Positions 1 through 12,960 of a stretch of 64,000 nt of DNA are shown piece after piece. The stretch's first letter is position 1. Every line of letters starts with the position of its first letter. The notes below the pieces were generated by a model, which saw only the letters and a list, made by a program, of their open reading frames with translations, ran no database searches and had not been told where the DNA came from. The stretch comes from Mermis nigrescens (Eukaryota > Nematoda > Enoplea > Mermithida > Mermithidae), in NCBI GenBank assembly GCA_036768485.1, contig JAVLUZ010000253.1:80469-144468 (forward strand), written 5' to 3'. A program made the position numbers and the translations under genes.

Positions 1-1900
1 GTAATGTTTGGCAGCTGAGCGATAGCATTTGGTAGCCTGCATTTAGCAGCGTAATGTTTGGCAGCTGAGCGATAGCATTTGGTAGCCTGCATTTAGCAGC
101 GTAATGTTTGGCAGCTGAGCAATAGCATTTGGTAGCCTGCATCTAGCAGCGTAATGTTTGGTAGCTGAGCAATAGCATTTGGTAGCCTGCATTTAGCAGC
201 GTAATGTTTGGCAGCTGAGCGATAGCATTTGGTAGCCTGCATTTAGCAGCGTTATGTTCAGCAGCCAAGCGATAGCATTTGGTAGCCTGCATTTAGCAGC
301 GTTATGTTTGGCAGCCAAGCGATAGCATTTGGTAGCCTGCATTTAGCAGCGTTATGTTCAGCAGCCAAGCGATAGCATTTGGTAGCCTGCATTTAGCAGC
401 GTTATGTTTGGCAGCCGAGCGATAGCATTTGGTAGCCTGCATTTAGCAGCGTAATGTTTGGCAGCTGAGCGATAGCATTTGGTAGCCTGCATTTAGCAGC
501 GTTATGTTCAGCAGCCAAGCGATAGCATTTGGTAGCCTGCATTTAGCAGCGTTATGTTTGGCAGCTGAGCGATAGCATTTGGTAGCCTGCATCTAGCAGC
601 GTAATGTTTGGTAGCTGAGCGATAGCATTTGGTAGCCTGCATTTAGCAGCGTAATGTTTGGCAGCTGAGCGATAGCATTTGGTAGCCTGCATTTAGCAGC
701 GTTATGTTCAGCAGCCGAGCGATAGCATTTGGTAGCCTGCATTTAGCAGCGTTATGTTTGGCAGCCAAGCGATAGCATTTGGTAGCCTGTATTTAGCAGC
801 GTTATGTTCAGCAGCCATGCGATAGCATTTGGTAGCCTGCATCTAGCAGCGTAATGTTTGGTAGCTGAGCGATAGCATTTGGTAGCCTGCATTTAGCAGC
901 GTAATGTTTGGCAGCTGAGCGATAGCATTTGGTAGCCTGCATCTAGCAGCGTAATGTTCAGCAGCCAAGCGATAGCATTTGGTAGCCTGCATTTAGCAGC
1001 GTTATGTTCAGCAGCCAAGCGATAGCATTTGGTAGCCTGCATTTAGCAGCGTTATGTTCAGCAGCCAAGCGATAGCATTTGGTAGCCTGCATTTAGCAGC
1101 GTAATGTTTGGCAGCTGAGCAATAGCATTTGGTAGCCTGCATTTAGCAGCGTTATGTTTGGCAGCCGAGCGATAGCATTTGGTAGCCTGCATCTAGCAGC
1201 GTAATGTTTGGTAGCTGAGCGATAGCATTTGGTAGCCTGCATTTAGCAGCGTTATGTTTGGCAGCTGAGCAATAGCATTTGGTGGCCTGCATTTAGCAGC
1301 GTTATGTTCAGCAGCCAAGCAATAGCATTTGGTAGCCTACATTTAGCAGCGTAATGTTTGGCAGCCAAGCGATAGCATTTGGTAGCCTGCATTTAGCAGC
1401 GTAATGTTTGGCAGCCGAGCGATAGCATTTGGTAGCCTGCATCTAGCAGCGTAATGTTTGGTAGCTGAGCAATAGCATTTGGTAGCCTGTATTTAGCAGC
1501 GTTATGTTCAGCAGCCAAGCAATAGCATTTGGTAGCCTGCATTTAGCAGCGTTATGTTTGGTAGCTGAGCGATAGCATTTGGTAGCCTTTATTTAGCAGT
1601 GTAATGTTTGGCAGCCATGCAATAGCATTTGGTAGCCTGCATCTAGCAGCGTAATGTTTGGTAGCTGAGCAATAGCATTTGGTAGCCTGCATTTAGCAGC
1701 GTTATGTTCAGCAGCCAAGCGATAGCATTTGGTAGCCTGCATTTAGCAGCGTTATGTTCAGCAGCTGAGCGATAGCATTTGGTAGCCTGCATTTAGCAGC
1801 GTAATGTTTGGCAGCCAAGCGATAGCATATGGTAGCCTGCATTTAGCAGCGTAATGTTTGGCAGCTGAGCGATAGCATTTGGTAGCCTGCATTTAGCAGC

Positions 1901-3950
1901 GTTATGTTCAGCAGCTGAGCGATAGCATTTGGTAGCCTGCATTTAGCAGCGTTATGTTCAGCAGCCAAGCAATAGCATTTGATAGCCTGCATTTAGCAGC
2001 GTAATGTTTGGCAGCTGAGCGATAGCATTTGGTAGCCAGCATTTAGCAGCGTTATGTTCAGCAGCCAAGCGATAGCATTTGGAAGCCTGCATTTAGCAGC
2101 GTTATGTTTGGCAGCTGAGCGATAGCATTTGGTAGCCTGCATTTAGCAGCGTAATGTTCGGCAGCTGAGCGATAGCATTTGGTAGCCTGCATTTAGCAGC
2201 GTAATGTTTGGCAGCTGAGCGATAGCATTTGGTAGCCTGCATCTAGCAGCGTAATGTTTGGTAGCTGAGCAATAGCATTTGATAGCCTGCATTTAGCAGC
2301 GTAATGTTTGGCAGCTGAGCGATAGCATTTGGTAGCCTGCATTTAGCAGCGTTATGTTCAGCAGCCAAGCGATAGCATTTGGTAGCCTGCATTTAGCAGC
2401 GTTATGTTTGGCAGCTGAGCGATAGCATTTGGTAGCCTGCATTTAGCAGCATAATGTTTGGCAGCAGAGCGATAGCATTTGGTAGCCTGCATTTAGCAGT
2501 GTCATGTTCAGCAGCCATGCGATAGCACTTGGTAGCCTGCATTTAGCAGCGTTATGTTTGGCAGCCAAGCGATAGCATTTGGTAGCCTGCATTTAGCAGC
2601 GTAATGTTTGGCAGCTGAGCGATAGCATTTGGTAGCCTGCATTTAGCAGTGTTATGTTCAGCAGCCATGCAATAGCATTTGGTAGCCTGTATTTAGCAGC
2701 GTAATGTTTGGCAGCCAAGCAATAGCATTTGGTAGCCTGTATTTAGCAGCGTTATGTTCAGCAGCCAAGCGATAGCATTTGGTAGCCTGCATCTAGCAGC
2801 GTAATGTTTGGTAGCTGAGCGATAGCATTTGGTAGCCTGCATTTAGCAGCGTAATGTTTGGCAGCAGAGCGATAGCATTTGGTAGCCTGCATTTAGCAGT
2901 GTTATGTTCAGCAGCCATGCGATAGCATTTGGTAGCCTGCATTTAGCAGCGTAATGTTTGGCAGCCAAGCGATAGCATTTGGTAGCCTGTATTTAGCAGC
3001 ATTATGTTCAGCAGCCGAGCGATAGCATTTGGTAGCCTGCATCTAGCAGCGTAATGTTTGGCAGCTGAGCGATAGCATTTGGTAGCCTGCATTTAGCAGC
3101 GTAATGTTTGGCAGCTGAGCGATAGCATTTGGTAGCCTGCATTTAGCAGCGTAATGTTTGGCAGCTGAGCGATAGCATTTGGTAGCCTGCATCTAGCAGC
3201 GTAATGTTTGGTAGCTGAGCAATAGCATTTGGTAGCCTGCATTTAGCAGCGTAATGTTTGGCAGCTGAGCGATAGCATTTGGTAGCCTGCATTTAGCAGC
3301 GTTATGTTCAGCAGCCAAGCGATAGCATTTGGTAGCCTGCATTTAGCTGCGTTATGTTTGGCAGCTGAGTGATAGCATTTGGTCGCCTGCATTTAGCAGC
3401 GTAATGTTTGGTAGCTGAGCAATAGCATTTGGTAGCCTGTATTTAGCAGCGTTATGTTCAGCAGCCAAGCGATAGCACTTGGTAGCCTGCATTTTGCAGC
3501 GTTATGTTTGGCAGCCAAGCGATAGCATTTGGTAGCCTGCATTTAGCAGCGTTATGTTTGGCAGCTGAGCGATAGCATTTGGTAGCCTGCATTTAGCAGC
3601 GTAATGTTTGGCAGCAGAGCGATAGCATTTGGTAGCCTGCATTTAGCAGTGTTATGTTCAGCAGCCATGCGATAGCATTTGGTAGCCTGTATTTAGCAGC
3701 GTTATTTTCAGCAGCCATGCGATAGCATTTGGTAGCCTGCATCTAGCAGCGTAATGTTTGGTAGCTGAGCGATAGCATTTGGTAGCCTGCATTTAGCAGC
3801 GTAATGTTTGGCAGCTGAGCGATAGCATTTGGTAGCCTGCATCTAGCAGCGTAATGTTCAGCAGCCAAGCGATAGCATTTGGTAGCCTGCATTTAGCAGC
3901 GTTATGTTCAGCAGCCAAGCGATAGCATTTGGTAGCCTGCATTTAGCAGC
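1901..3950 (+). repeat. Satellite duplication block, copy 1
   Basis: A ~2 kb block inside the satellite whose order of rare monomer variants recurs at 5701-7901. Shared private variants include GCAGCAGAGC (2461 and 6261), ATTATGTTCA (3001 and 6851), ATTTAGCTGC (3341 and 7292), ATTTTGCAGC (3491 and 7442) and GTTATTTTCA (3701 and 7652). The offset is 3800 at the left, 3850 in the middle and 3951 at the right. Steps of whole monomers plus one base show later monomer gains in one copy. Confidence 0.85.
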
Positions 3951-5700
3951 GTAATGTTTGGCAGCCGAGCGATAGCATTTGGTAGCCTGCATTTAGCAGC
4001 GTAATGTTCGGCAGCTGAGCAATAGCATTTGGTAGCCTGCATTTAGCAGCGTTATGTTTGGCAGCCAAGCGATAGCATTTGGTAGCCTGCATTTAGCAGC
4101 GTTATGTTTGGCAGCCGAGCGATAGCATTTGGTAGCCTGCATTTAGCAGCGTTATGTTTGGCAGCTGAGCGATAGCATTTGGTAGCCTGCATTTAGCAGC
4201 GTAATGTTTGGCAGCTGAGCGATAGCATTTGGTAGCCTGCATTTAGCAGCGTTATGTTCAGCAGCCAAGCGATAGCATTTGGTAGCCTGCATTTAGCAGC
4301 GTTATGTTTGGCAGCCAAGCGATAGCATTTGGTAGCCTGCATTTAGCAGCGTTATGTTCAGCAGCCAAGCGATAGCATTTGGTAGCCTGCATTTAGCAGC
4401 GTAATGTTTGGCAGCTGAGCGATAGCATTTGGTAGCCTGCATTTAGCAGCGTTATGTTCAGCAGCCGAGCGATAGCATTTGGTAGCCTGCATTTAGCAGC
4501 GTTATGTTCAGCAGCTGAGCGATAGCATTTGGTAGCCTGCATTTAGCAGCGTAATGTTTGGCAGCCAAGCGATAGCATTTGGTAGCCTGCATTTAGCAGC
4601 GTTATGTTCAGCAGCCGAGCGATAGCATTTGGTAGCCTGCATTTAGCAGCGTAATGTTTGGCAGCTGAGCGATAGCATTTGGTAGCCTGCATTTAGCAGC
4701 GTAATGTTTGGCAGCTGAGCGATAGCATTTGGTAGCCTGCATTTAGCAGCGTAATGTTCAGCAGCCGAGCGATAGCATTTGGTAGCCTGCATTTAGCAGC
4801 GTAATGTTTGGCAGCTGAGCAATAGCATTTGGTAGCCTGCATTTAGCAGCGTAATGTTTGGCAGCTGAGCGATAGCATTTGGTAGCCTGCATTTAGCAGC
4901 GTTATGTTCAGCAGCCAAGCGATAGCATTTGGTAGCCTGCATTTAGCAGCGTTATGTTTGGCAGCTGAGCGATAGCATTTGGTAGCCTGCATTTAGCAGC
5001 GTAATGTTTGGCAGCCGAGCGATAGCATTTGGTAGCCTGCATTTAGCAGCGTTATGTTCAGCAGCCAAGCGATAGCATTTGGTAGCCTGCATTTAGCAGC
5101 GTTATGTTTGGCAGCTGAGCGATAGCATTTGGTAGCCTGCATTTAGCAGCGTTATGTTTGGCAGCTGAGCGATAGCATTTGGTAGCCTGCATTTAGCAGC
5201 GTAATGTTTGGCAGCTGAGCGATAGCATTTGGTAGCCTGCATTTAGCAGCGTAATGTTCAGCAGCTAAGCGATAGCATTTGGTAGCCTGTATTTAGCAGC
5301 GTTATGTTCAGCAGCCAAGCGATAGCATTTGGTAGCCTGCATCTAGCAGCGTAATGTTTGGCAGCTGAGCGATAGCATTTGGTAGCCTGCATTTAGCAGC
5401 GTAATGTTTGGCAGCTGAGCGATAGCATTTGGTAGCCTGCATTTAGCAGCGTAATGTTCAGCAGCCAAGCGATAGCATTTGGTAGCCTGCATTTAGCAGC
5501 GTTATGTTCAGCAGCCAAGCGATAGCATTTGGTAGCCTGCATTTAGCAGCGTTATGTTCAGCAGCCAAGCGATAGCATTTGGTAGCCTGCATTTAGCAGC
5601 GTAATGTTTGGCAGCTGAGCAATAGCATTTGGTAGCCTGCATTTAGCAGCGTAATGTTTGGCAGCTGAGCGATAGCATTTGGTAGCCTGCATTTAGCAGC

Positions 5701-7901
5701 GTTATGTTCAGCAGCTGAGCGATAGCATTTGGTAGCCTGCATTTAGCAGCGTTATGTTCAGCAGCCAAGCAATAGCATTTGGTAGCCTGCATTTAGCAGC
5801 GTAATGTTTGGCAGCTGAGCGATAGCATTTGGTAGCCTGCATTTAGCAGCGTTATGTTCAGCAGCCAAGCGATAGCATTTGGTAGCCTGCATTTAGCAGC
5901 GTTATGTTTGGCAGCTGAGCGATAGCATTTGGTAGCCTGCATTTAGCAGCGTAATGTTTGGCAGCTGAGCGATAGCATTTGGTAGCCTGCATTTAGCAGC
6001 GTAATGTTTGGCAGCTGAGCGATAGCATTTGGTAGCCTGCATTTAGCAGCGTAATGTTTGGCAGCTGAGCGATAGCATTTGGTAGCCTGCATTTAGCAGC
6101 GTAATGTTTGGCAGCTGAGCGATAGCATTTGGTAGCCTGCATTTAGCAGCGTTATGTTCAGCAGCCAAGCGATAGCATTTGGTAGCCTGCATTTAGCAGC
6201 GTTATGTTTGGCAGCTGAGCGATAGCATTTGGTAGCCTGCATTTAGCAGCGTAATGTTTGGCAGCAGAGCGATAGCATTTGGTAGCCTGCATTTAGCAGT
6301 GTTATGTTCAGCAGCCATGCGATAGCATTTGGTAGCCTGCATTTAGCAGCGTTATGTTCAGCAGCCAAGCGATAGCATTTGGTAGCCTGCATTTAGCAGC
6401 GTTATGTTTGGCAGCTGAGCGATAGCATTTGGTAGCCTGCATTTAGCAGCGTAATGTTTGGCAGCTGAGCGATAGCATTTGGTAGCCTGCATTTAGCAGT
6501 GTTATGTTCAGCAGCCATGCAATAGCATTTGGTAGCCTGTATTTAGCAGCGTAATGTTTGGCAGCCAAGCAATAGCATTTGGTAGCCTGTATTTAGCAGC
6601 GTTATGTTCAGCAGCCAAGCGATAGCATTTGGTAGCCTGCATCTAGCAGCGTAATGTTTGGTAGCTGAGCGATAGCATTTGGTAGCCTGCATTTAGCAGC
6701 GTAATGTTTGGCAGCAGAGCGATAGCATTTGGTAGCCTGCATTTAGCAGTGTTATGTTCAGCAGCCATGCGATAGCATTTGGTAGCCTGCATTTAGCAGC
6801 GTAATGTTTGGCAGCCAAGCGATAGCATTTGGTAGCCTGTATTTAGCAGCATTATGTTCAGCAGCCGAGCAATAGCATTTGGTAGCCTGCATCTAGCAGC
6901 GTAATGTTTGGCAGCTGAGCGATAGCATTTGGTAGCCTGCATTTAGCAGTGTTATGTTTAGCAGCGAGAGCGATAGCATTTGGTAGCCTGCATTTAGCAG
7001 CGTAATGTTTGGCAGCTGAGCGATAGCATTTGGTAGCCTGCATTTAGCAGCGTAATGTTTGGCAGCTGAGCGATAGCATTTGGTAGCCTGCATTTAGCAG
7101 CGTAATGTTTGGCAGCTGAGCGATAGCATTTGGTAGCCTGCATCTAGCAGCGTAATGTTTGGTAGCTGAGCAATAGCATTTGGTAGCCTGCATTTAGCAG
7201 CGTAATGTTTGGCAGCTGAGCGATAGCATTTGGTAGCCTGCATTTAGCAGCGTTATGTTCAGCAGCCAAGCGATAGCATTTGGTAGCCTGCATTTAGCTG
7301 CGTTATGTTTGGCAGCTGAGTGATAGCATTTGGTAGCCTGCATTTAGCAGCGTAATGTTTGGCAGCTGAGCGATAGCATTTGGTAGCCTGTATTTAGCAG
7401 CGTTATGTTCAGCAGCCAAGCGATAGCACTTGGTAGCCTGCATTTTGCAGCGTTATGTTTGGCAGCCAAGCGATAGCATTTGGTAGCCTGCATTTAGCAG
7501 CGTTATGTTTGGCAGCTGAGCGATAGCATTTGGTAGCCTGCATTTAGCAGCGTAATGTTTGGCAGCAGAGCGATAGCATTTGGTAGCCTGCATTTAGCAG
7601 TGTTATGTTCAGCAGCCATGCGATAGCATTTGGTAGCCTGTATTTAGCAGCGTTATTTTCAGCAGCCATGCGATAGCATTTGGTAGCCTGCATCTAGCAG
7701 CGTAATGTTTGGTAGCTGAGCGATAGCATTTGGTAGCCTGCATTTAGCAGCGTAATGTTTGGCAGCTGAGCGATAGCATTTGGTAGCCTGCATCTAGCAG
7801 CGTAATGTTCAGCAGCCAAGCGATAGCATTTGGTAGCCTGCATTTAGCAGCGTTATGTTCAGCAGCCAAGCGATAGCATTTGGTAGCCTGCATTTAGCAG
7901 C
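5701..7901 (+). repeat. Satellite duplication block, copy 2
   Basis: Second copy of the block at 1901-3950, recognised by the same sequence of rare variants. It is about three monomers longer than copy 1 and contains the one-base insertion near 6966. Its right end, from about 7680, also resembles 801-1120, so parts of the pattern occur three times. Confidence 0.85.
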
Positions 7902-10900
7902 GTTATGTTCAGCAGCCAAGCGATAGCATTTGGTAGCCTGCATTTAGCAGCGTAATGTTTGGCAGCTGAGCAATAGCATTTGGTAGCCTGCATTTAGCAG
8001 CGTTATGTTTGGCAGCCAAGCGATAGCATTTGGTAGCCTGCATTTAGCAGCGTAATGTTTGGCAGCTGAGCGATAGCATTTGGTAGCCTGCATTTAGCAG
8101 CGTTATGTTCAGCAGCCAAGCGATAGCATTTGGTAGCCTGCATTTAGCAGCGTAATGTTTGGCAGCTGAGCGATAGCATTTGGTAGCCTGCATTTAGCAG
8201 CGTTATGTTCAGCAGCCAAGCGATAGCATTTGGTAGCCTGCATTTAGCAGCGTAATGTTTGGCAGCCAAGCGATAGCATTTGGTAGCCTGCATTTAGCAG
8301 CGTAATGTTTGGCAGCCAAGCAATAGCATTTGGTAGCCTGCATTTAGCAGCGTAATGTTTGGTAGCTGAGCGATAGCATTTGGTAGCCTGTATTTAGCAG
8401 CGTTATGTTCAGCAGCCGAGCAATAGCATTTGGTAGCCTGCATTTAGCAGCGTAATGTTCAGCAGCTGAGCGATAGCATTTGGTAGCCTGCATTTAGCAG
8501 CGTTATGTTTGGCAGCCAAGCGATAGCATTTGGTAGCCTGCATTTAGCAGCGTTATGTTCAGCAGCCAAGCGATAGCATTTGGTAGCCTGCATTTAGCAG
8601 CGTTATGTTCAGCAGCTGAGCGATAGCATTTGGTAGCCTGCATTTAGCAGCGTTATGTTTGGCAGCTGAGCGATAGCATTTGGTAGCCTGCATTTAGCAG
8701 CGTTATGTTCAGCAGCTGAGCGATAGCATTTGGTAGCCTGCATTTAGCAGCGTAATGTTCAGCAGCCAAGCGATAGCATTTGGTAGCCTGCATTTAGCAG
8801 CGTAATGTTTGGCAGCTGAGCGATAGCATTTGGTAGCCTGCATTTAGCAGCGTTATGTTCAGCAGCCAAGCGATAGCATTTGGTAGCCTGCATTTAGCAG
8901 CGTTATGTTCAGCAGCCAAGCGATAGCATTTGGTAGCCTGCATTTAGCAGCGTAATGTTTAGCAGCTGAGCGATAGCATTTGGTAGCCTGCATTTAGCAG
9001 CGTAATGTTTGGCAGCCAAGCGATAGCATTTGGTAGCCTGCATTTAGCAGCGTAATGTTTGGCAGCTGAGCAATAGCATTTGGTAGCCTGCATTTAGCAG
9101 CGTAATGTTTGGCAGCTGAGCGATAGCATTTGGTAGCCTGCATTTAGCAGTGTTATGTTCAGCAGCCATAGCGATAGCATTTGGTAGCCTGCATTTAGCA
9201 GCGTAATGTTTGGCAGCCGAGCAATAGCATTTGGTAGCCTGCATTTAGCAGCGTTATGTTCAGCAGCCAAGCGATAGCATTTGGTAGCCTGCATTTAGCA
9301 GCGTTATGTTCAGCAGCCAAGCGATAGCATTTGGTAGCCTGCATTTAGCAGCGTAATGTTTGGCAGCCAAGCGATAGCATTTGGTAGCCTGCATTTAGCA
9401 GCGTAATGTTTGGCAGCTGAGCGATAGCATTTGGTAGCCTGCATTTAGCAGCGTTATGTTCAGCAGCTGAGCGATAGCATTTGGTAGCCTGCATTTAGCA
9501 GCGTTATGTTCAGCAGCCAAGCAATAGCATTTGGTAGCCTGCATTTAGCAGCGTAATGTTTGGCAGCCGAGCGATAGCATTTGGTAGCCTGCATTTAGCA
9601 GCGTTATGTTCAGCAGCCGAGCGATAGCATTTGGTAGCCTGCATTTAGCAGCGTTATGTTTGGCAGCTGAGCGATAGCATTTGGTAGCCTGCATTTAGCA
9701 GCGTAATGTTCAGCAGCTGATGCGATAGCATTTGGTAGCCTGCATTTAGCAGCGTTATGTTTGGCAGCCAAGCGATAGCATTTGGTAGCCTGCATTTAGC
9801 AGCGTAATGTTTGGCAGCTGAGCGATAGCATTTGGTAGCCTGCATTTAGCAGCGTAATGTTTGGCAGCTGAGCGATAGCATTTGGTAGCCTGCATTTAGC
9901 AGCGTTATGTTCAGCAGCCAAGCGATAGCATTTGGTAGCCTGCATTTAGCAGCGTTATGTTTGGCAGCTGAGCGATAGCATTTGGTAGCCTGCATTTAGC
10001 AGCGTAATGTTTGGCAGCCGAGCGATAGCATTTGGTAGCCTGCATTTAGCAGCGTTATGTTCAGCAGCCGAGCGATAGCATTTGGTAGCCTGCATTTAGC
10101 AGCGTTATGTTCAGCAGCCGAGCGATAGCATTTGGTAGCCTGCATTTAGCAGCGTTATGTTTGGCAGCTGAGCGATAGCATTTGGTAGCCTGCATTTAGC
10201 AGCGTTATGTTTGGCAGCCAAGCGATAGCATTTGGTAGCCTGCATTTAGCAGCGTTATGTTCAGCAGCCAAGCGATAGCATTTGGTAGCCTGCATTTAGC
10301 AGCGTAATGTTTGGCAGCTGAGCAATAGCATTTGGTAGCCTGCATTTAGCAGCGTTATGTTCAGCAGCCAAGCGATAGCATTTGGTAGCCTGCATTTAGC
10401 AGCGTTATGTTCAGCAGCCAAGCGATAGCATTTGGTAGCCTGCATTTAGCAGCGTAATGTTTGGCAGCCAAGCGATAGCATTTGGTAGCCTGCATTTAGC
10501 AGCGTAATGTTTGGCAGCCGAGCGATAGCATTTGGTAGCCTGCATTTAGCAGCGTTATGTTTGGCAGCTGAGCGATAGCATTTGGTAGCCTGCATTTAGC
10601 AGCGTTATGTTCAGCAGCCGAGCGATAGCATTTGGTAGCCTGCATTTAGCAGCGTAATGTTTGGCAGCCAAGCGATAGCATTTGGTAGCCTGCATTTAGC
10701 AGCGTAATGTTTGGCAGCTGAGCAATAGCATTTGGTAGCCTGCATTTAGCAGCGTTATGTTCAGCAGCCAAGCGATAGCATTTGGTAGCCTGCATTTAGC
10801 AGCGTTATGTTCAGCAGCCAAGCGATAGCATTTGGTAGCCTGCATTTAGCAGCGTTATGTTCAGCAGCCAAGCGATAGCATTTGGTAGCCTGCATTTAGC

Positions 10901-11930
10901 AGCGTTATGTTTGGCAGCTGAGCGATAGCATTTGGTAGCCTGCATTTAGCAGCGTTATGTTCAGCAGCCGAGCGATAGCATTTGGTAGCCTGCATTTAGC
11001 AGCGTTATGTTCAGCAGCCAAGCAATAGCATTTGGTAGCCTGCATTTAGCAGCGTTATGTTTGGCAGCCGAGCGATAGCATTTGGTAGCCTGCATTTAGC
11101 AGCGTTATGTTCAGCAGCCAAGCGATAGCATTTGGTAGCCTGCATTTAGCAGCGTTATGTTTGGCAGCCAAGCGATAGCATTTGGTAGCCTGCATTTAGC
11201 AGCGTTATGTTCAGCAGCCGAGCGATAGCATTTGGTAGCCTGCATTTAGCAGCGTAATGTTCAGCAGCTGAGCGATAGCATTTGGTAGCCTGCATTTAGC
11301 AGCGTAATGTTTGGCAGCCGAGCGATAGCATTTGGTAGCCTGCATTTAGCAGCGTTATGTTCAGCAGCCAAGCGATAGCATTTGGTAGCCTGCATTTAGC
11401 AGCGTTATGTTTAGCAGCTGAGCGATAGCATTTGGTAGCCTGCATTTAGCAGCATAATGTTTGGCAGCAGAGCGATAGCATTTGGTAGCCTGCATTTAGC
11501 AGCGTTATGTTCAGCAGCCATGCGATAGCATTTGGTAGCCTGCATTTAGCAGCGTTATGTTTGGCAGCCAAGCGATAGCATTTGGTAGCCTGCATTTAGC
11601 AGCGTTATGTTCAGCAGCTGAGCGATAGCATTTGGTAGCCTGCATTTAGCAGCGTTATGTTCAGCAGCCGAGCGATAGCATTTGGTAGCCTGCATTTAGC
11701 AGCGTTATGTTCAGCAGCCGAGCAATAGCATTTGGTAGCCTGCATTTAGCAGCGTAATGTTTGGCAGCCAAGCGATAGCATTTGGTAGCCTGCATTTAGC
11801 AGCGTTATGTTCAGCAGCCAAGCGATAGCATTTGGTAGCCTGCATTTAGCAGCGTAATGTTTGGCAGCTGAGCGATAGCATTTGGTAGCCTGTATTTAGC
11901 AGCGTTATGTTCAGCAGCCAAGCGATAGCA

Positions 11931-12960
11931 TTTGGTAGCGTGAATTTAGCAGCGTTATGTTCAGCAGCCGAGCAATAGCATTTGGTAGCGTGGATTTAGC
12001 AGCGTTATGTTCAGCAGCCAAGCGATAGCATTTGGTAGCCTGCATTTAGCAGCGTTATGTTCAGCAGCCAAGCGATAGCATTTGGTAGCCTGCATTTAGC
12101 AGCGTTATGTTTGGCAGCCAAGCGATAGCATTTGGTAGCCTGCATTTAGCAGCGTTATGTTCAGCAGCCGAGCGATAGCATTTGGTAGCCTGCATTTAGC
12201 AGCGTTATGTTCAGCAGCCAGGCGATTGCGTTTGGTAGCCTGTATTTAGCAGTGTTATGTTCAGCAGCCAAGCGATAGCATTTGGTAGCCTGCATTTAGC
12301 AGCATTATGTTCAGCAGCCGAGCGATAGCATTTGGTAGCCTGCATTTAGCAGCGTTATGTTCAGCAGCAGAGCGATAGCGTTTGGTAGCCTGTATTTAGC
12401 AGCGTTATGTTCAGCAGCCGAGCGATAGCATTTGGTAGCCTGCATTTAGCAGCGTTATGTTCAGCAGCTGAGCGATAGCATTTGGTAGCCTGCATTTAGC
12501 AGCGTTAAATTCAGCAGCCAAGCAATTGCATTTGGTAGCCTGCATTTAGCAGCATTATGTTCAGCCGCCAAGCAATAGCATTTGGTAGCCTGGATTTAGC
12601 AGCGTTATGTACTGCAGCCGAGCAATAGCATTTGGTAGCGTGGATTTAGCAGCGTTATGTTCAGCAGCTGAGCGATAGCATTTGGTAGCGTGGATTTAGC
12701 AGCGTTATGTTCAGCAGCCAAGCGATAGCATTTGGTAGCGTGGATTTAGCAGCGTTATGTTCAGCAGCCGAGCGATAGCATTTGGTAGCCTGCATTTAGC
12801 AGCGTTATGTTCAGCAGCCGAGCGATAGCATTTGGTAGCGTGGATTTAGCAGCGTTATGTTCAGCAGCCGAGCAATAGCATTTGGTAGCCTGGATTTAGC
12901 AGCGTTATGTTCAGCAGCCAAGCGATAGCATTTGGTAGCGTGGATTTAGCAGCGTTATGT
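11931..12960 (+). repeat. Satellite subfamily with GTGGATTTAGC monomers
   Basis: Within this kilobase many monomers read TAGCGTGGATTTAGC instead of TAGCCTGCATTTAGC. The variant is clustered here and essentially absent elsewhere in the array. This is local homogenisation of a subfamily, not random mutation. Confidence 0.75.
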
